64,000 nt of DNA from Maratus speciosus (taxonomy: Eukaryota; Arthropoda; Arachnida; Araneae; Salticidae): assembly GCA_963932465.1 (NCBI GenBank), contig OZ010788.1, forward strand, positions 194,744,559-194,808,558, given 5' to 3'. Each line of letters starts with the position of its first letter. Within the stretch, counting starts at the first letter, position 1. The notes under the pieces were generated by a model. The model saw only the letters and a program-made list of their open reading frames with translations, was not told where the DNA came from and ran no database searches. The translations under genes were made by a program, and so were the position numbers. Below, one piece after another: positions 11,213 to 22,439 of the stretch.

Positions 11213-11869
11213 AGATTTTAAAATAAAATAAGGGAAAGATGCGCATCTTCCTCACTTTTTTTTTTCTGTTGTAGACAGTTGTTTTGATTTCACACCATGT
11301 AGACTATTTTAGGAAGTTTTTTTTAAATTAAAAATTACCTTTGACTTGTTTTTTGTAGTGCAGCTGAACTCTGAACTCATGCACATAATATTGAAACCCA
11401 TTGTTTAGCCTATTCTTCTGCTAAATAAATGAGAATTCTTCTACTTCTAAGAAAATACTTATCTGCAATTATTCGGCCGAATACTTTTAAGTATTCGGCT
11501 GAAGCCGAATATTCGGTTTACATGCTGAACCACCGAATACCGAATCTTGTAATAGCAATTATAATTTGCAAAAATTATTTATTAAATAAATAGTTTTTAA
11601 TAAAATCTTTGTATTTCCATTAGAAATAATGATTTTATTAGCATTTAATTGTTATGATATAGTTGTTTAAAAAATATATTGTATTCACAACATTCTACAT
11701 TTAGAGTTGTAAAATATCAGTTTATTTCCAGATTTATTCCTGTTATTTTTTTAAAAAGACCCGGTTTATCCATAAAAGACCAGGTTTATTACAGGACTTA
11801 AATCTGGTTTTTTGCAGTCTTTGCAACTGTATTTACATCCAAGAATAATTCTTTAGTAGATCTCCGTTG

Positions 11870-12080
11870 TCGGGCTCACCGTGGCTCAGTGGTCAAGGCA
11901 TCACACAGCTAATAGCTTGAGTGTAGGTGGGTACGGGTTCGAATCCCGCTGGCTCCGGTGCACACTCTTGGTGAAGCTCCCGCCTGTACTTATCTCATGT
12001 TGTAAATTTCCTTATGTGTACTATCGCGTCCCTGAATATATTGATGATGACCTATAAGTGGGCGCTTGACGCCAAGCACA
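11870..12080 (+). mobile_element. tRNA-derived SINE
   Basis: Contains RNA polymerase III promoter boxes at tRNA-like spacing: A box TGGCTCAGTGG (11882-11892) and B box GGTTCGAATCC (11936-11946), both perfect consensus. The 5' part can be read as a tRNA-like domain closing around GCTCACC and GGCTCC. The tRNA-unrelated body runs on through GCTCCCGCCTGTACTTATCT to a GATGATGACC region. No acceptor-stem fit good enough for a functional tRNA, so a SINE head is the better reading. Confidence 0.7.
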
Positions 12081-12545
12081 CAGGTCAGATGTATGTTAAT
12101 AAAATGTCAAATGCAGACTCAGTTGTCAAGAAGCAAAATTCAGAATATGTAGTAATCTTTGTAGTGACTCTTCATGGATTTTGCATGTGGTTGAGAATTC
12201 CACATTATTGCTTTCCGATAATCTCTATCAACTGTTTCCTCGGGTAAGATACCTCTAAGTGAGAGTGGTGACATACTTTGCACGAACTCTGCTTATACAG
12301 ACGCTTTTGTCCAAATTATGGCAAAATTAAGCATTTTCTATTTTTGAACTTGATGATACTTGCTTGGTCAAGTTCGATTATACGATTTGCTGACAGTTTA
12401 ACAAGCATTAGCTTGGCAATAATGGCAAGCTCGTCAAGAAGCTTAGCAATTAACTTTGTCCAGAATCTATCAACCAATCAATTTTAATATATCATATGTC
12501 ATTAATCTCATATCGAGCGAGGCTAACAAAAAAGACAGGCTAAAG

Positions 12546-12847
12546 CGGTGGGTGCATTTCACATTTTTTTTTACAGAGCGCTCGCTGTTAAAAATCTGTA
12601 GTATTTGCTGCATAGTCACTCCACCGCTTCCATAGAAAACGATTACTTAACTATATTATGGAAGCATTATCATTGGTCAGAATGGAGATATTCTATAAAA
12701 GTGGTGGAGTGACTATGCAGCTAAATCTGTAGATTTTTAACAGTGTAGAGTGACGTGATGCTCTTTTCATACACCTGCATTGGTGCATTCAAGCATAACA
12801 TACATGTCTCCAGCGGTCTGTAAAAAAAGATACATGTAAAGCACCAC
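12546..12847. mobile_element. Palindromic MITE
   Basis: Near-palindrome of about 300 bp. Outer arms GGTGGGTGCATTTCACATTT against its degenerate complement ending GCACCAC. Inner arms CTGTTAAAAATCTGTAG and TGCATAGTCACTCCACC are matched by GGTGGAGTGACTATGCA and CTACAGATTT-type text. The right arm has about 70 extra bases between inner and outer parts. Non-coding. Confidence 0.75.
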
Positions 12848-13010
12848 AGTAGCCTTGTTCCTGCTTCCCTGCTCACATGAGATGGGAAAAAATTCTATTT
12901 TAGATAGGTGTTCATCTTAGCTTAGCTGGTATACTACTTGTCAATTGTTTTGTTCTCCTTTCTCCAAATCAAATTTTTTTCCATTTAAAAATTTCATTTT
13001 AAAAATATAA

Positions 13011-13154
13011 ATTCCATTATAGTCCAGGTACGTTCAAAAGTTTTTTATAAACAGTTCCGTTTAAGCAGGTTTTACTATATAAAAATTCCATTATAGTCTG
13101 GTTACGTTAAAAATGGTTCTTTTATAGCTAGTTCGGTTTAAGCAGATTTTACTG
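13011..13154. mobile_element. Duplicated right end of a pogo/Tigger-like element
   Basis: Two ~72-bp tandem units, each running from ATTCCATTATAGTC to GTTTAAGCAG(G/A)TTTTACT; the second ends ACTG then TA. This is the usual right end of CAGTAAAA-type elements, copied in tandem. No left end was found nearby. Confidence 0.55.
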
Positions 13155-14008
13155 TATTTATTTTGTATAAAAGACATAAATTGTTAAAAAATATAAGAGT
13201 CACAAAAAAATTTCAGAGCCCCCTCCCCCCCTGACATTACTTACTGGTTATGGCCCTGCAGTTTCAGGATCACTGCTCTTAACTGATAACTATATTCAAA
13301 TATTAAAAATAATTATAGACAAATAAAGAACCAGACTTGCCAAGTTCTGTAAGTTAAAAATCAGGAGATTTTTTGTCAATAAAAACCTATTAATTTTTAA
13401 ATGTAAACATATTTGGTGCAAGTTTAATTTTAAACAGGGCTTGGTTCGTACTGAAGATTGAAAAGAAATATGCCACTCTTACTCAAATAAGACAAATATG
13501 TACTCTCCTTACAAGTAGAATGCATTGAAGTATATAATATTTAGGATATTTTAGCATACTTTTGAATTAACTACATCATATTAGATATTACAGAGGGTGG
13601 GGGGGAGGGTTTGTTCCCCATAAACATATATAAAACTATAGTGAAGATCTTAAATATAAGTCTTAATCGAGACAAATTATTAATAGTCCAAAACATGCCC
13701 ATAGTAATAGTAAAAAAATCTTAAAGATTCATTATTTAATGAACCTGAATGTAGTTTATTACATAAAATATTACTGATCAATCATACTAAAGAACAACTA
13801 TACTTGTACTTGTACCGGAGTTTTCATCTCTGAATCACAGTACAAGTAGATTTGATTGTAAAATAATAGAATATTTAAAAATATTTAGAAAATCAGGAGA
13901 AATATGTCAAAAATCAGGAGTATGGAAAAACATATGAAAATCAGGAGACTTGGCAAGTCTGAATAACTATTCAAAATTTGATATAATGGAGAAAAATCTG
14001 AATGTTAC

Positions 14009-14134
14009 CGTAGATTCCAAGCTGGAATTTTTTGAACTTAAACTGTCAACTTTACTCTTCAAGTTTCTGAGCTCATCTCTGTATGAAGATGAATAATCAG
14101 CATTGCGATCTAGTTTCCTCTGTAACTCTGCAAT
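14009..14134 (-). CDS. Nuclear lamin, exon 5 (coil 2)
   Basis: 126 nt coding residues 285-326, phase 0 on both sides; acceptor TATTTAG|ATTGCAG, donor TCTACG|GTAACA. Begins I-A-E-L-Q-R-K-L-D-R and ends S-S-L-E-S-T, joining directly to N-M-S-L-L-N-R in exon 6. Heptad pattern throughout, coil 2 of the rod. The length equals that of human LMNA exon 5 as I recall it. Confidence 0.95.
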
Positions 14135-16889
14135 CTAAATATGAGAATTCATAAGTATTTCAAACTAATTTTTCATATAAATTCCAGGAGATAAGAAATA
14201 TTTATTGTAAAAATTTAAATTATATTTAATTTTATAATTCTCATTTGAGAATTATAAAATTCTCTGCTACCCCAGTGTTGAATTCAGACACTTTTCTCCA
14301 GGAGAGATTTTTGTGGCTCCGGGGGGGGGGGGGGGGGGGGGGGGGGATTGCACACTTTTTGACCATTGAAAACACACAATTTCAAATCTTCTGGGGGGAC
14401 ATCTTATTGCTCCAGAGGGGAATGTCCCCCCCCCCCCCCCCCCCCCCCCGGGCCATCCCCTGAATTCAACACTGTGCTACCCTATCTCAGTACATTTTTT
14501 GAGAAAATTTTAAAACCTTTTTAAATCTAATTAATCTTAAAAGTTTAATTTTGGCAATGTTTAATGGAATTGCTACTTATAAGGTATAACATTTAAGTTA
14601 ATTTTCTAAACATAAATTAGAACATTAAACTTACTTAACTGTACCATAGAAGAAAAACTGATTTTATGATTGCGCTTAAAATTAACATTTCTAAAAAATT
14701 TAAAAACTGCAATTGTTATAAAATATTTAAATATATTAAACAATATCTTTAACATATCAAGTTTTTAAATAAATAAAATCTCAAGATAAAAAAAAATCAC
14801 TAATAACAATACAACATAGCAAAATTAGAATAAAGAATCATCAAATATTTGAAGAGTTTAGGTGTAAAATATGACAACTGACAATTTATTTTTTCATATA
14901 AAATTGTTACTTAATATTTGTCATAATAAAGATAAATTGTAGATATGAATTTCAATAGCGAAGACTCTTCACCAACAAAATATGTAGCACATAAGTTAAT
15001 TGAAATTCTTAACAAATCAGCTGTTTTAGAAGAAACAATAATTTTCTTTAGAAAACTTTGATCTTGAATAACCAAAAACTTGCATTTTGTAAGTTACCTT
15101 GTTTTACACATGAGACCTCTATTTATATAAAATAAAAATGCTTTAATTTACCATTTCTAATTTTGGCTTACATCTGTTAAAGACAGCAAATTTAACACAC
15201 TTTGTAAAATTTTAAGCCGAAAGAAAACTCTAGACTAGATGTAATTTTTAAGGCAACATTAATTAAATCAGAGGTTTTTATGTCTTAAAGAAAAATTCAT
15301 TTAAGTGACAAAATCTATTCTAGCTAATTTACAAAAATAATCAGTTTGTTAACTTGTTCGATAAGTGTAATCAAGTTAGACTAATGACAACTGTTAAAAA
15401 AAAGGTGCATAAGTACATAACTTCTACAGATAAATTTAAATTAAGAAAACTTTAAGAAGGCAATGACAAGAACCCTATTCTGAACATGTCAAACTCCCCC
15501 CCCCCCCCCCCCCAACCAGTAATATTAGCATGGTAATTTTCCCTTTATTTACTTGCAGACAAATAAGGCAAAGATTACAATACTAAATTACTAATGGGAG
15601 TTTGAAAGAGTTGAGAATGCAGCCCTGGCAACATTTACAAAAAAATCCTATGGAAAAAAGCAGATATTGAAGTATCTTTTTCTCGGGAACTACTGAACAA
15701 TTTATTTTTGATATTTTGGCAGTAGTCGAACTATAAATTAATTGTTTGGCAAGAAATTAAAATAAAAATGTAATAGTTATGCACTGATAATTCGAAATTT
15801 TTTAGAAAAAGGATTAACACTACTAAAAAAGAACTATGTTCAAAAAACAAATCAAAAATAGCTAATCTACTTACATAAAATCCAAGTATATGAAAGTGTA
15901 AGTAGCCATTCTGGAGCGAACCATTCATCTATACATTTAAAACTTGAGGCTTTTTTTAGTCACCTGCCTGAGATTTCGATTGAACTGATTTTGCTAATTA
16001 TTTCTTTAAATGAAAGCTGTTCGTTTTGCAGATGTGCCTGCACTAGTTATTCTTAAAAATATTCCCATTTTTATATTTTAAAAGTTTTTTTATGAAATTT
16101 CTTCGAAATAGTAGCAATCTCTTCCATTGAGAGAAACGAAAAAAATTCACACGTTGCTTTTTGGACGCATTTTTTCATTTGCAAGTTACTTTCAGTTAAA
16201 AAAACTATGCATGTGTACTTTACTTTTAAAAGCAAATAAAAATTCATATTTATTGCAGCATCACAAGAATGTTGTCTATTGAGCTTATACATTATGACTT
16301 TTTTTTCACAAATAAATAGAAATTATATTTTTATTGGAATATACTGTGGTTAAGCATAAAAGTAAGAATATAAAGTATGTTTCTAAAGCTTGCGCCGGTG
16401 ACGCTATGATTAGCTTGAAATGTATTTTTACATTAATAAAACTAAGGAGAAAAATGGATATGATTGTGTCAACATGACGTAATTTTGAATGATTTTTCAT
16501 TTCTTTATTCTAAAGATTAGAATTGGAGGCTTTACTGATCGTTGAATTATTTCGGAAATTTGAATATTAAGTGAAAACAATATCCTCATCATATGAAGTT
16601 TTAAAAATCATTTGTCCTTTTTAAAATGTACTTTTCCACAATACAAAAGTTTCAATAATAAAATCTTCATACTGTTTGTTCGTATGAAGTCTTATGAAAA
16701 TGAAATGCACATCAGTAATTCAGTCATTTTTTATGGGAGTTGTATACTATAGTTATAATAAATAAATTTGATCTCTTAAATCCTAAATAAGGTTACAGTT
16801 TAACAAAGTAATAATTCAGATTAAATATATTTTCAAAACACAAAGATAAATAACAGTATACATGACACACTTAGTAATTATGATAATAC
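14135..16889 (-). other. Lamin intron 4
   Basis: 2.8 kb. One hAT MITE (14273-14474) lies near its 3' end. A C-run is at 15487-15503. Apart from these I see only AT-rich sequence with no repeat ends or long frames. Confidence 0.9.
14273..14474. mobile_element. hAT MITE, GTTGAATTCAG family, copy 1
   Basis: 202 bp with ends CAGTGTTGAATTCAG and CTGAATTCAACACTG, flanked by a perfect 8-bp duplication TGCTACCC (14265-14272 and 14475-14482). Same family as 20109-20287. This copy has a G-run of about 27 (near 14320-14346) and a C-run of about 22 (near 14427-14449), absent from the other copy. Confidence 0.92.
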
Positions 16890-17060
16890 CTTTGTTTCAT
16901 ACAAAGTTTCGACTTCATCTCTGTTAATTCGCATTTGAGTTTCATATTGTTCCCTCAATTCCCGTAATGTATCAGCAAGTTTCTGCTCGTAATTTTCAGC
17001 CAATTGTGAATTAAGTTCATGAATTTCAGTTTCTTTGAGAGACCTAGTTTCAGTAATTTC
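16890..17060 (-). CDS. Nuclear lamin, exon 4 (coil 1B end, L12, coil 2 start)
   Basis: 171 nt coding residues 228-284, phase 0 both sides; acceptor CTTCCTTACAG, donor AAAG|GTATTA. Starts E-I-T-E-T-R-S-L-K-E-T-E-I-H and ends L-Y-E-T-K. Contains the rod core around A-D-T-L-R-E-L-R-E-Q-Y, aligned with human lamin ADALQELRAQH. The length is identical to human LMNA exon 4 as I recall it. Confidence 0.96.
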
Positions 17061-17070
17061 CTGTAAGGAA

Positions 17071-17116
<46 letters not shown>

Positions 17117-17186
17117 AAAATTAGCATCAATTTCTTTATAAAGAAAAATGAATACAAGTAATTACTTTAAAATATTAAAAACTTAC
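17061..17186 (-). other. Lamin intron 3 (126 bp) with A39 tract
   Basis: The only short intron. On the transcribed strand it begins GTAAGT and ends CTTCCTTACAG. An unbroken run of 39 A on the plus strand (17076-17114) is 39 U in the pre-mRNA, starting about 15 nt upstream of the acceptor, so it extends the polypyrimidine tract. Confidence 0.95.
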
Positions 17187-17336
17187 ACGTTGATGAACAG
17201 ACTCTTTAAAAGCCAGTTCTTCTTTAGCACTTTGCAGGCGATTTTCTAAATCTACTCTTAGAATTGTTTCATCATCCAATTCTTTCTTTAAAGATGCAGC
17301 CTGCTGAGCAAACTTGTCTTTATCTGACAAAGCATC
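17187..17336 (-). CDS. Nuclear lamin, exon 3 (coil 1B)
   Basis: 150 nt coding residues 178-227, phase 0 both sides; acceptor TGCATTTCAG, donor CGT|GTAAGT. Reads D-A-L-S-D-K-D-K-F-A and continues with R-V-D-L-E-N-R-L-Q-S-A-K-E-E-L, matching human RVDAENRLQTMKEEL. Together with exon 2 (133 nt) it totals 283 nt, the same sum as human LMNA exons 2 and 3 (157 + 126 from memory). The intron therefore sits 24 nt further 5' than in the human gene. Confidence 0.96.
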
Positions 17337-18555
17337 CTGAAATGCAAATATTACTGCACTTGATTAAAGTTTATAGTTTTTTTCTTTTTAATAGTGCCAT
17401 CAATTTTTATTATAAAATAAACAGACTTTAGCAAGTTATTTTAAAAACAATCTTTAAAAAAAAAAAAAAAAAATGCACTACAAGACAAACTGTATTTTTT
17501 TTTTTTTTATCAAACTTGACTACTTATTAATATTACAACCCTACCCTGATGACCCATTTTAATTTTCCCATAGCTACACCACTGAACATACAATACTGTC
17601 CATTCTCACTATTTTCAATCAGCCACCAATCAGATTCTGCTAGGTATACAAATGTTCATACGACAGCAGTTATAAATATGAATTATTATATTGACGGATA
17701 TTCAACAATTGAGGTTAAACAATTTGTATCTTTGTTTTTCCCTATGTATGTCTATGCATAACTTTGAACAAATGGTCAATTCTTTTTTTTTTTTTTCTCT
17801 TAAGGATTTGATTTTCAAATATTCTTGTTGCAATATCATTAGATTTTAAAAATGATTATTTGTCTATTTTTCTTTTTACTTTACAGGTTTTAACTTTCCT
17901 AAATTCGACCAATCTTTATAAAAATTCAATATGGTGTTAAGATATACAGCACTATTTAACATTTTGAAAATAGTCGTATTTAAATAGTTTTAATAATCAT
18001 CATCTACTGCATGTCAAAATAAGCAATATTGATAAAGATTTAGATTAGATATGCATTGCAGTCCTGCATCAGGTCAAGAAGTTATTTTATCCGAATAGAT
18101 TCAAAATTCAGGTCAGGTTGGGTTGACAATAAAAAAATATTTTGTGGATGGAGTTTATTCTAATTGTTTCAAGTTTGATTTGGCAACTCATTTTTTCAAA
18201 ATGTTATTTTTCAACACTAAAAAAAATTTATATTAGAAATACAGTTAAGAGTATTTCTTCCATAACAATACAGGATTGACAGGAAAACATAAAGGTAAGA
18301 AACAATCTCTTGAATTATGTTTCATAACAAACTTGTGTTTAAAAGTTACTTGTGTGTGCATAAGCAGTTAATATCTTGAAAGTTTTAAAATTGAAGTAAT
18401 TCTTTCACCATTTCATAGGTTTGGAAAAAACATCTTTTTCAAAAGAAATAAAAATCCACAGAGCTATTTGATATGAACTTGCTGCAATTTCCATACACAT
18501 TTATTAAAAAAAATTAATATTAAAAAAAAAAAAAGTTGAAACTGGTGTGAATTAA

Positions 18556-18748
18556 TACAAACTAAAAGATTTTCTTAAAACACCATCAAAAACTTAAATG
18601 CGCTAGGCCTTTCGAAAGATCAGAGTCTTTCTTCGCCAAGCGCAAAGAAGATGTGCTTCTACTATGAAAGCAGCAGCAAGACTCCAATCTTTCGAAAGGC
18701 CTAGCACATTTAAGTTTTTGGTGGTGTTTCGAGATCTTTTAGTCTGTA
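18556..18748. mobile_element. Foldback repeat (TTTCGAAAGG family)
   Basis: Two ~75-bp inverted arms, TACAAACTAAAAGAT at the left edge and ATCTTTTAGTCTGTA at the right, with inner text GCTAGGCCTTTCGAAAGAT matched by its complement. The ~45-bp loop holds CTTCGCCAAGCGCAAAGAAG. Non-coding; superfamily not assigned. Confidence 0.8.
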
Positions 18749-19753
18749 AAAATTAATACGATAATAATTCTCATAACATACTCTATTATTTATAAAAATT
18801 GCATTATATTAATAAATATGGAAATTAAGAAACAATTTTAGCTAATTTTTTAATCAAAACTTACAGTTAAAAAACTCTGCCGAATTTCAAAATTAGTAAT
18901 TCAAACAAACACATACACATTTAATACATAATTCTAAGAACTGAAATTCCCAAATTATAAAACAGGCTAGATTGTTATTTTTAGATTATCTCAGCTTATT
19001 AAATGGGTTTAATATTATTTTGTTAAAAAAAAAAAAATCCTGCAACTCGAATATTTACAGAAAGGCATCTATGAACTCTCGCATATTGGATAAGTTTATG
19101 ACAGCATGCAAATTCTTTAAAGACCAGCCTTTCTACTTTTTGCTTAGCTGTATAACCTCAATAACACATTCACATTGGCAGATTTGAACGCAAAAAATTT
19201 CATGGATTACAAATCTTAAATATACCAGCATCACTAACAAACAAATGTTTTTTGAAAAAAAAAATAATAATAATAATTGGACTTTCAGTTTTTTTACCCC
19301 TTCCCTTCCACCTTGCTTTGATTTTTTTTTTAATTAAGCAAAATCAGACCAATCCTGTCAAATCAGCATGTAACTGCTCATTGCTGCTTCCAATACAATA
19401 TTGGATAATATATTAACTAGTATAACACTGCTATATGAGTTACATTACATGTACCTGTTATTTCTAAGTATAAATTATAGATAAAAAGGATTTTTTTTTT
19501 AAAAAGAAATCTGTCTCATTAAAAATTAGAAGTTTCAACTTCTTAAAATCATTTGTTGAAAAATACAAAAACATTAATACTATATTTCTGAATTAGATAA
19601 GTAAACTTTTTTTTTAATGTTAAATTATACAATTTAGTTAAAATATGTATTAAAATTTTGATAAGGCAAAATACAACCAATTGAACTTCTTTGATAAGCA
19701 TATTTTTGAAATTACAACACTAATATCATAGTTACCTTTATTGAAACTGTTAA

Positions 19754-19888
19754 AGGCTAATGTCAGATGAACATCTATTTGTACGCTTTTTGTTTCAACA
19801 TGAAAAAGAAACACCTGCTAGCGAAGGTGTTTTTTTTTAGATGTTGAAACAAAAAGCGTGCAAATAGACGTTCTTCTGACATTAGCCT
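19754..19888. mobile_element. Foldback repeat, 135 bp
   Basis: Arms AGGCTAATGTCAGATGAACA and its near complement at the right, each continuing to TTTTTGTTTCAACAT. The centre is a second small hairpin, AAACACCT with AGGTGTTT. Whole unit could fold as one rod; non-coding. Confidence 0.8.
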
Positions 19889-20108
19889 AATAGCAATAGT
19901 AGTGTTCATTCTAGAAATAAAAAGGGCAGGGTGGTGGGATGGTAGTCACTAATGAATGACAACTGAAGCAGAAATAAAAGCTAGTAAAAAAGATAATTAT
20001 TTTAAGGGGGAAAAAATTGTGTTAAGTAACAATCTTAAAAAAAAAAAAAAAAAAAATGTTTCAATAATCTCCTGTGTTTTTCATAATGAAATTAGAAAGG
20101 TCAATGAT

Positions 20109-20287
20109 CAGTGTTGAATTCAGGCACCTTTTTTCCATGAAGGATTTCTGTGGCTCCAGGGAGGACAGAGTTCCGTGAGGACACTTTTTGACCATTGAAA
20201 AAACAAAATCTCAAATCTTCTGGGAGGGACATCTCATTGCTCCAGGAGAGAATGTCCCCCACTGGTCACCCCCTGAATTCAACACTG
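20109..20287. mobile_element. hAT MITE, GTTGAATTCAG family, copy 2
   Basis: 179 bp with ends CAGTGTTGAATTCAG and CTGAATTCAACACTG and a perfect 8-bp duplication TCAATGAT (20101-20108 and 20288-20295). About 80 percent alike copy 1 by eye, without the G and C homopolymer expansions. Confidence 0.93.
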
Positions 20288-20403
20288 TCAATGATTTTTG
20301 CAAGCTTTCAGGCACATTGATTTAGATGTACATATTAGTATTGGGAGAGATCTTTACAAGAAATTTCAGGATACAACTATGGGTGCATTTCACTATTTTT
20401 TAA

Positions 20404-20615
20404 TCCTCTGAGCAGTTTGGAAGTATTGTTCAGATTCAAAAACAATTTTAATCTGTTGTAGTCAAAAATATTTTCAACAGAATTGTATTTCAAAATGTCT
20501 ATCAAATAAAGGGGAATGAAGTGTATTTTAGAAACAAACAGGGAAAGAAAATTTTAATTAAGTTTATTTTTATATTTTATGAAAATGCAGGAAAGTCCTC
20601 AAGACGTTCAGAAAG
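20404..20615. mobile_element. piggyBac-type MITE, copy 2
   Basis: 212 bp in a TTAA duplication (20400-20403 and 20616-20619), inverted relative to 2439-2651. It interrupts a repeat whose uninterrupted form is at about 55150-55310 (ATTTCAACTATTTTTTTTTT then AAGGCACGGTGCATTTTGCC), so an empty site exists in the same window. Confidence 0.85.
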
Positions 20616-20671
20616 TTAAAAAAGGGCAAGGTACATTTTGCCAATTTTAGAATTGGGCAGGGTGCTGCACC

Positions 20672-20726
20672 CTTAAATAATGGCCTAAAGGGAGCTAGCA
20701 ATAGAAAACAAAGAAAAACATACTCT
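20672..20726 (+). repeat. Duplicate of exon 2 donor region
   Basis: 52 of 55 bases match 21020-21074. The genuine copy includes the last three bases of lamin exon 2 (AGA) and its donor GTATGT; this copy reproduces AGA|GTATGT 348 bp further into the intron. Confidence 0.85.
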
Positions 20727-21071
20727 TCCTGGTAGCAGAAAGTTCGAAACAGGAGTCGCAGATTTTCTTTTCTCTTTTGCATATTCTTTTTCATCGAACC
20801 TTTATTTTGCTTCATATTATGTTTAGCTCTTTATTACTTAATACAAAAAGGTTCAGATTATTATTTAAAAAAATTTATAAAATGCCTAAAAACGCTGCAG
20901 GTAAGTGATTGTGTGATTAATTAACACTTCAATTGTAAAAATATTTTACATGCAGATTATTTTTTGTCCCTGAAGTATCTATCGCAGACACTTGGAGAAT
21001 TTTCTGCTACGGGGATAATCTTAAATAATGGCCTAAAGGGAACTAGGAATAAAAAACAAAGAAAAACATAC

Positions 21072-21204
21072 TCTAAGTTGATTTTCAAGTTTTCTATTTT
21101 CAGCACCTAGCTGATTGACACGTCTTTGAAGATCTTGATTTAGAATATCAGTTGTTTTTACTTGTTTTTCTAAACTTGCAGCTTCTTTTTCTTTTTTAGC
21201 TAAT
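21072..21204 (-). CDS. Nuclear lamin, exon 2 (coil 1B)
   Basis: 133 nt completing codon 133 (AA|A, Lys) and coding residues 134-177; acceptor GATTTTAG, donor AGA|GTATGT. Reads L-A-K-K-E-K-E-A-A-S-L-E-K-Q and ends E-N-R-K-L-E-N-Q-L-R. Heptads are continuous with exons 1 and 3. The donor and last three bases are part of a 55-bp duplication (see 20672-20726). Confidence 0.94.
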
Positions 21205-22439
21205 CTAAAATCGGAAAATATTAACATTAGAACTTTTACAAATTTATAAAAAATCAATAACAAAAATATTTTAATGATTTCTTTAAATACATATAAGCAT
21301 CATTAAAAAATAAATTCAATAAAAAGGAAAGAGTTTGATATAAAACTCATAACAAGAGTCTACCTCTACAGCATCTGGTTTCTAACAAAATCTATTTCAG
21401 CTTCTACTAGATACAAAATGCCAGATTCAAAGACATCTATACTAATAAAAGAAAGTTTTGCTCTGTGTGTGTGCTTGTTGGCGATGGCTAGCGAAATCTA
21501 ACACAACATATAAGTCTGAAAACTTTGATGAGGGTAGTCCGAAGCAGGTCTGGGTGCACCCGAGGTACAGACTTTAAATTTTTTGATAATTAGCCAAAAT
21601 ATTAATTACAAATTCATTGAAACTAATTTTTTCTGAAAATCACCAAGCTCTATTCCTGCTTTCTAGATGGCATAGACAAAAAGGACTTTTTTTTTTTTTG
21701 TACCTTAAATTTTAACACCTACAAACCAAGCCTTTCAGTATATAAGAGAACAAGTAATATAAAAATTTTGTTTTTAAAGTCAAATCCTACTTAGGTCATC
21801 AAAGAAAAATTTAATATAATCCCTTAAGCTAATATTAGATTTTGTTGCATTAAAATATCTCAATTTGTTAATTTTCTATAAGGAAGTAAACCCTATTGGT
21901 TTACAATGGACGTCTCTGAAAATTTGGCGAAATATTAGATATCGCCAAGTTGGCGACAGAACAGGGTCCCCCCCCCCTATGGTAACCCCCCCCCTTATAG
22001 ATATGAAGATGCATTAAATGCTGTTCAATAACCAATGGCCGCTTATTTGTCTCCCATATAAAACTAATTAAAATTTAATTAATGAATTGCTATTTGAAAA
22101 ATTGTATTAACATCAATTGTCATCCAGTACAAGTTTTAAAAAAATTATTTCAACTTGATAGGATGAATAATAAATATTTTATTAACGATTGAAAATCTGA
22201 GCAAGATATATAAATATAGAGAGAGTGTGAACTAATAGTAGGAATTGGAAAAAAAAAAGAAAAGGAAAATATACATTCTTAAAGTTCGTAGTACTTTTAT
22301 GTCTTAAATGCCACAATAATTTGAAAAAATATTGTTGTTAACCCTTTGAAACTTGTTTTTTAAAAAAGCTTGTTTTCACAGTTGAATTTTTCTACCTTTT
22401 GAAAACACTCTCCTAGGGTTTGATTTCAGAGGTACAGAT

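Larger units (their letters stand above)
4283..14008 (-). other. Lamin intron 5 (9.7 kb transposon store)
   Basis: Between phase-0 exon 5 and exon 6. It holds pogo/Tigger-like elements (4416-6454), a 60-bp perfect direct repeat (6691-6750 with 10615-10674), a Copia-type gag frame (8457-9038), a probable solo LTR (10094-11212), a tRNA-derived SINE (11870-12080), a MITE (12546-12847) and a duplicated pogo end (13011-13154). In 6780-8240 I see only AT-rich, degenerate sequence with C-runs, in 9130-10090 AT-rich sequence, and in 11220-11870 a fragment with repeated TATTCGGC words. Nothing is visible in 13160-14008. Confidence 0.9.
17337..21071 (-). other. Lamin intron 2
   Basis: 3.7 kb between phase-0 exons 2 and 3. 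Contains palindromic repeats (18556-18748, 19754-19888), a hAT MITE (20109-20287), a piggyBac MITE (20404-20615) within an older repeat, and a 55-bp duplication of the exon 2 donor area. Nothing is visible in 17340-18550 or 18750-19750 apart from A/T runs. Confidence 0.9.

Noticed and set aside
11872..11960. A functional tRNA gene
   Set aside because: A and B boxes are perfect, but the acceptor stem does not close and sequence continues as a SINE body.
13441..13960. Possible MITE based on repeated AAATCAGGAG and ACAAGTA words
   Set aside because: Words recur, but I could not define inverted ends or a target duplication.
21438..22000. TCTATACTAATAAAAGAAAG as the 5' end of a Helitron
   Set aside because: The word is common at repeat starts in arthropods, but I found no CTRR end with a hairpin nor any Rep/helicase sequence.
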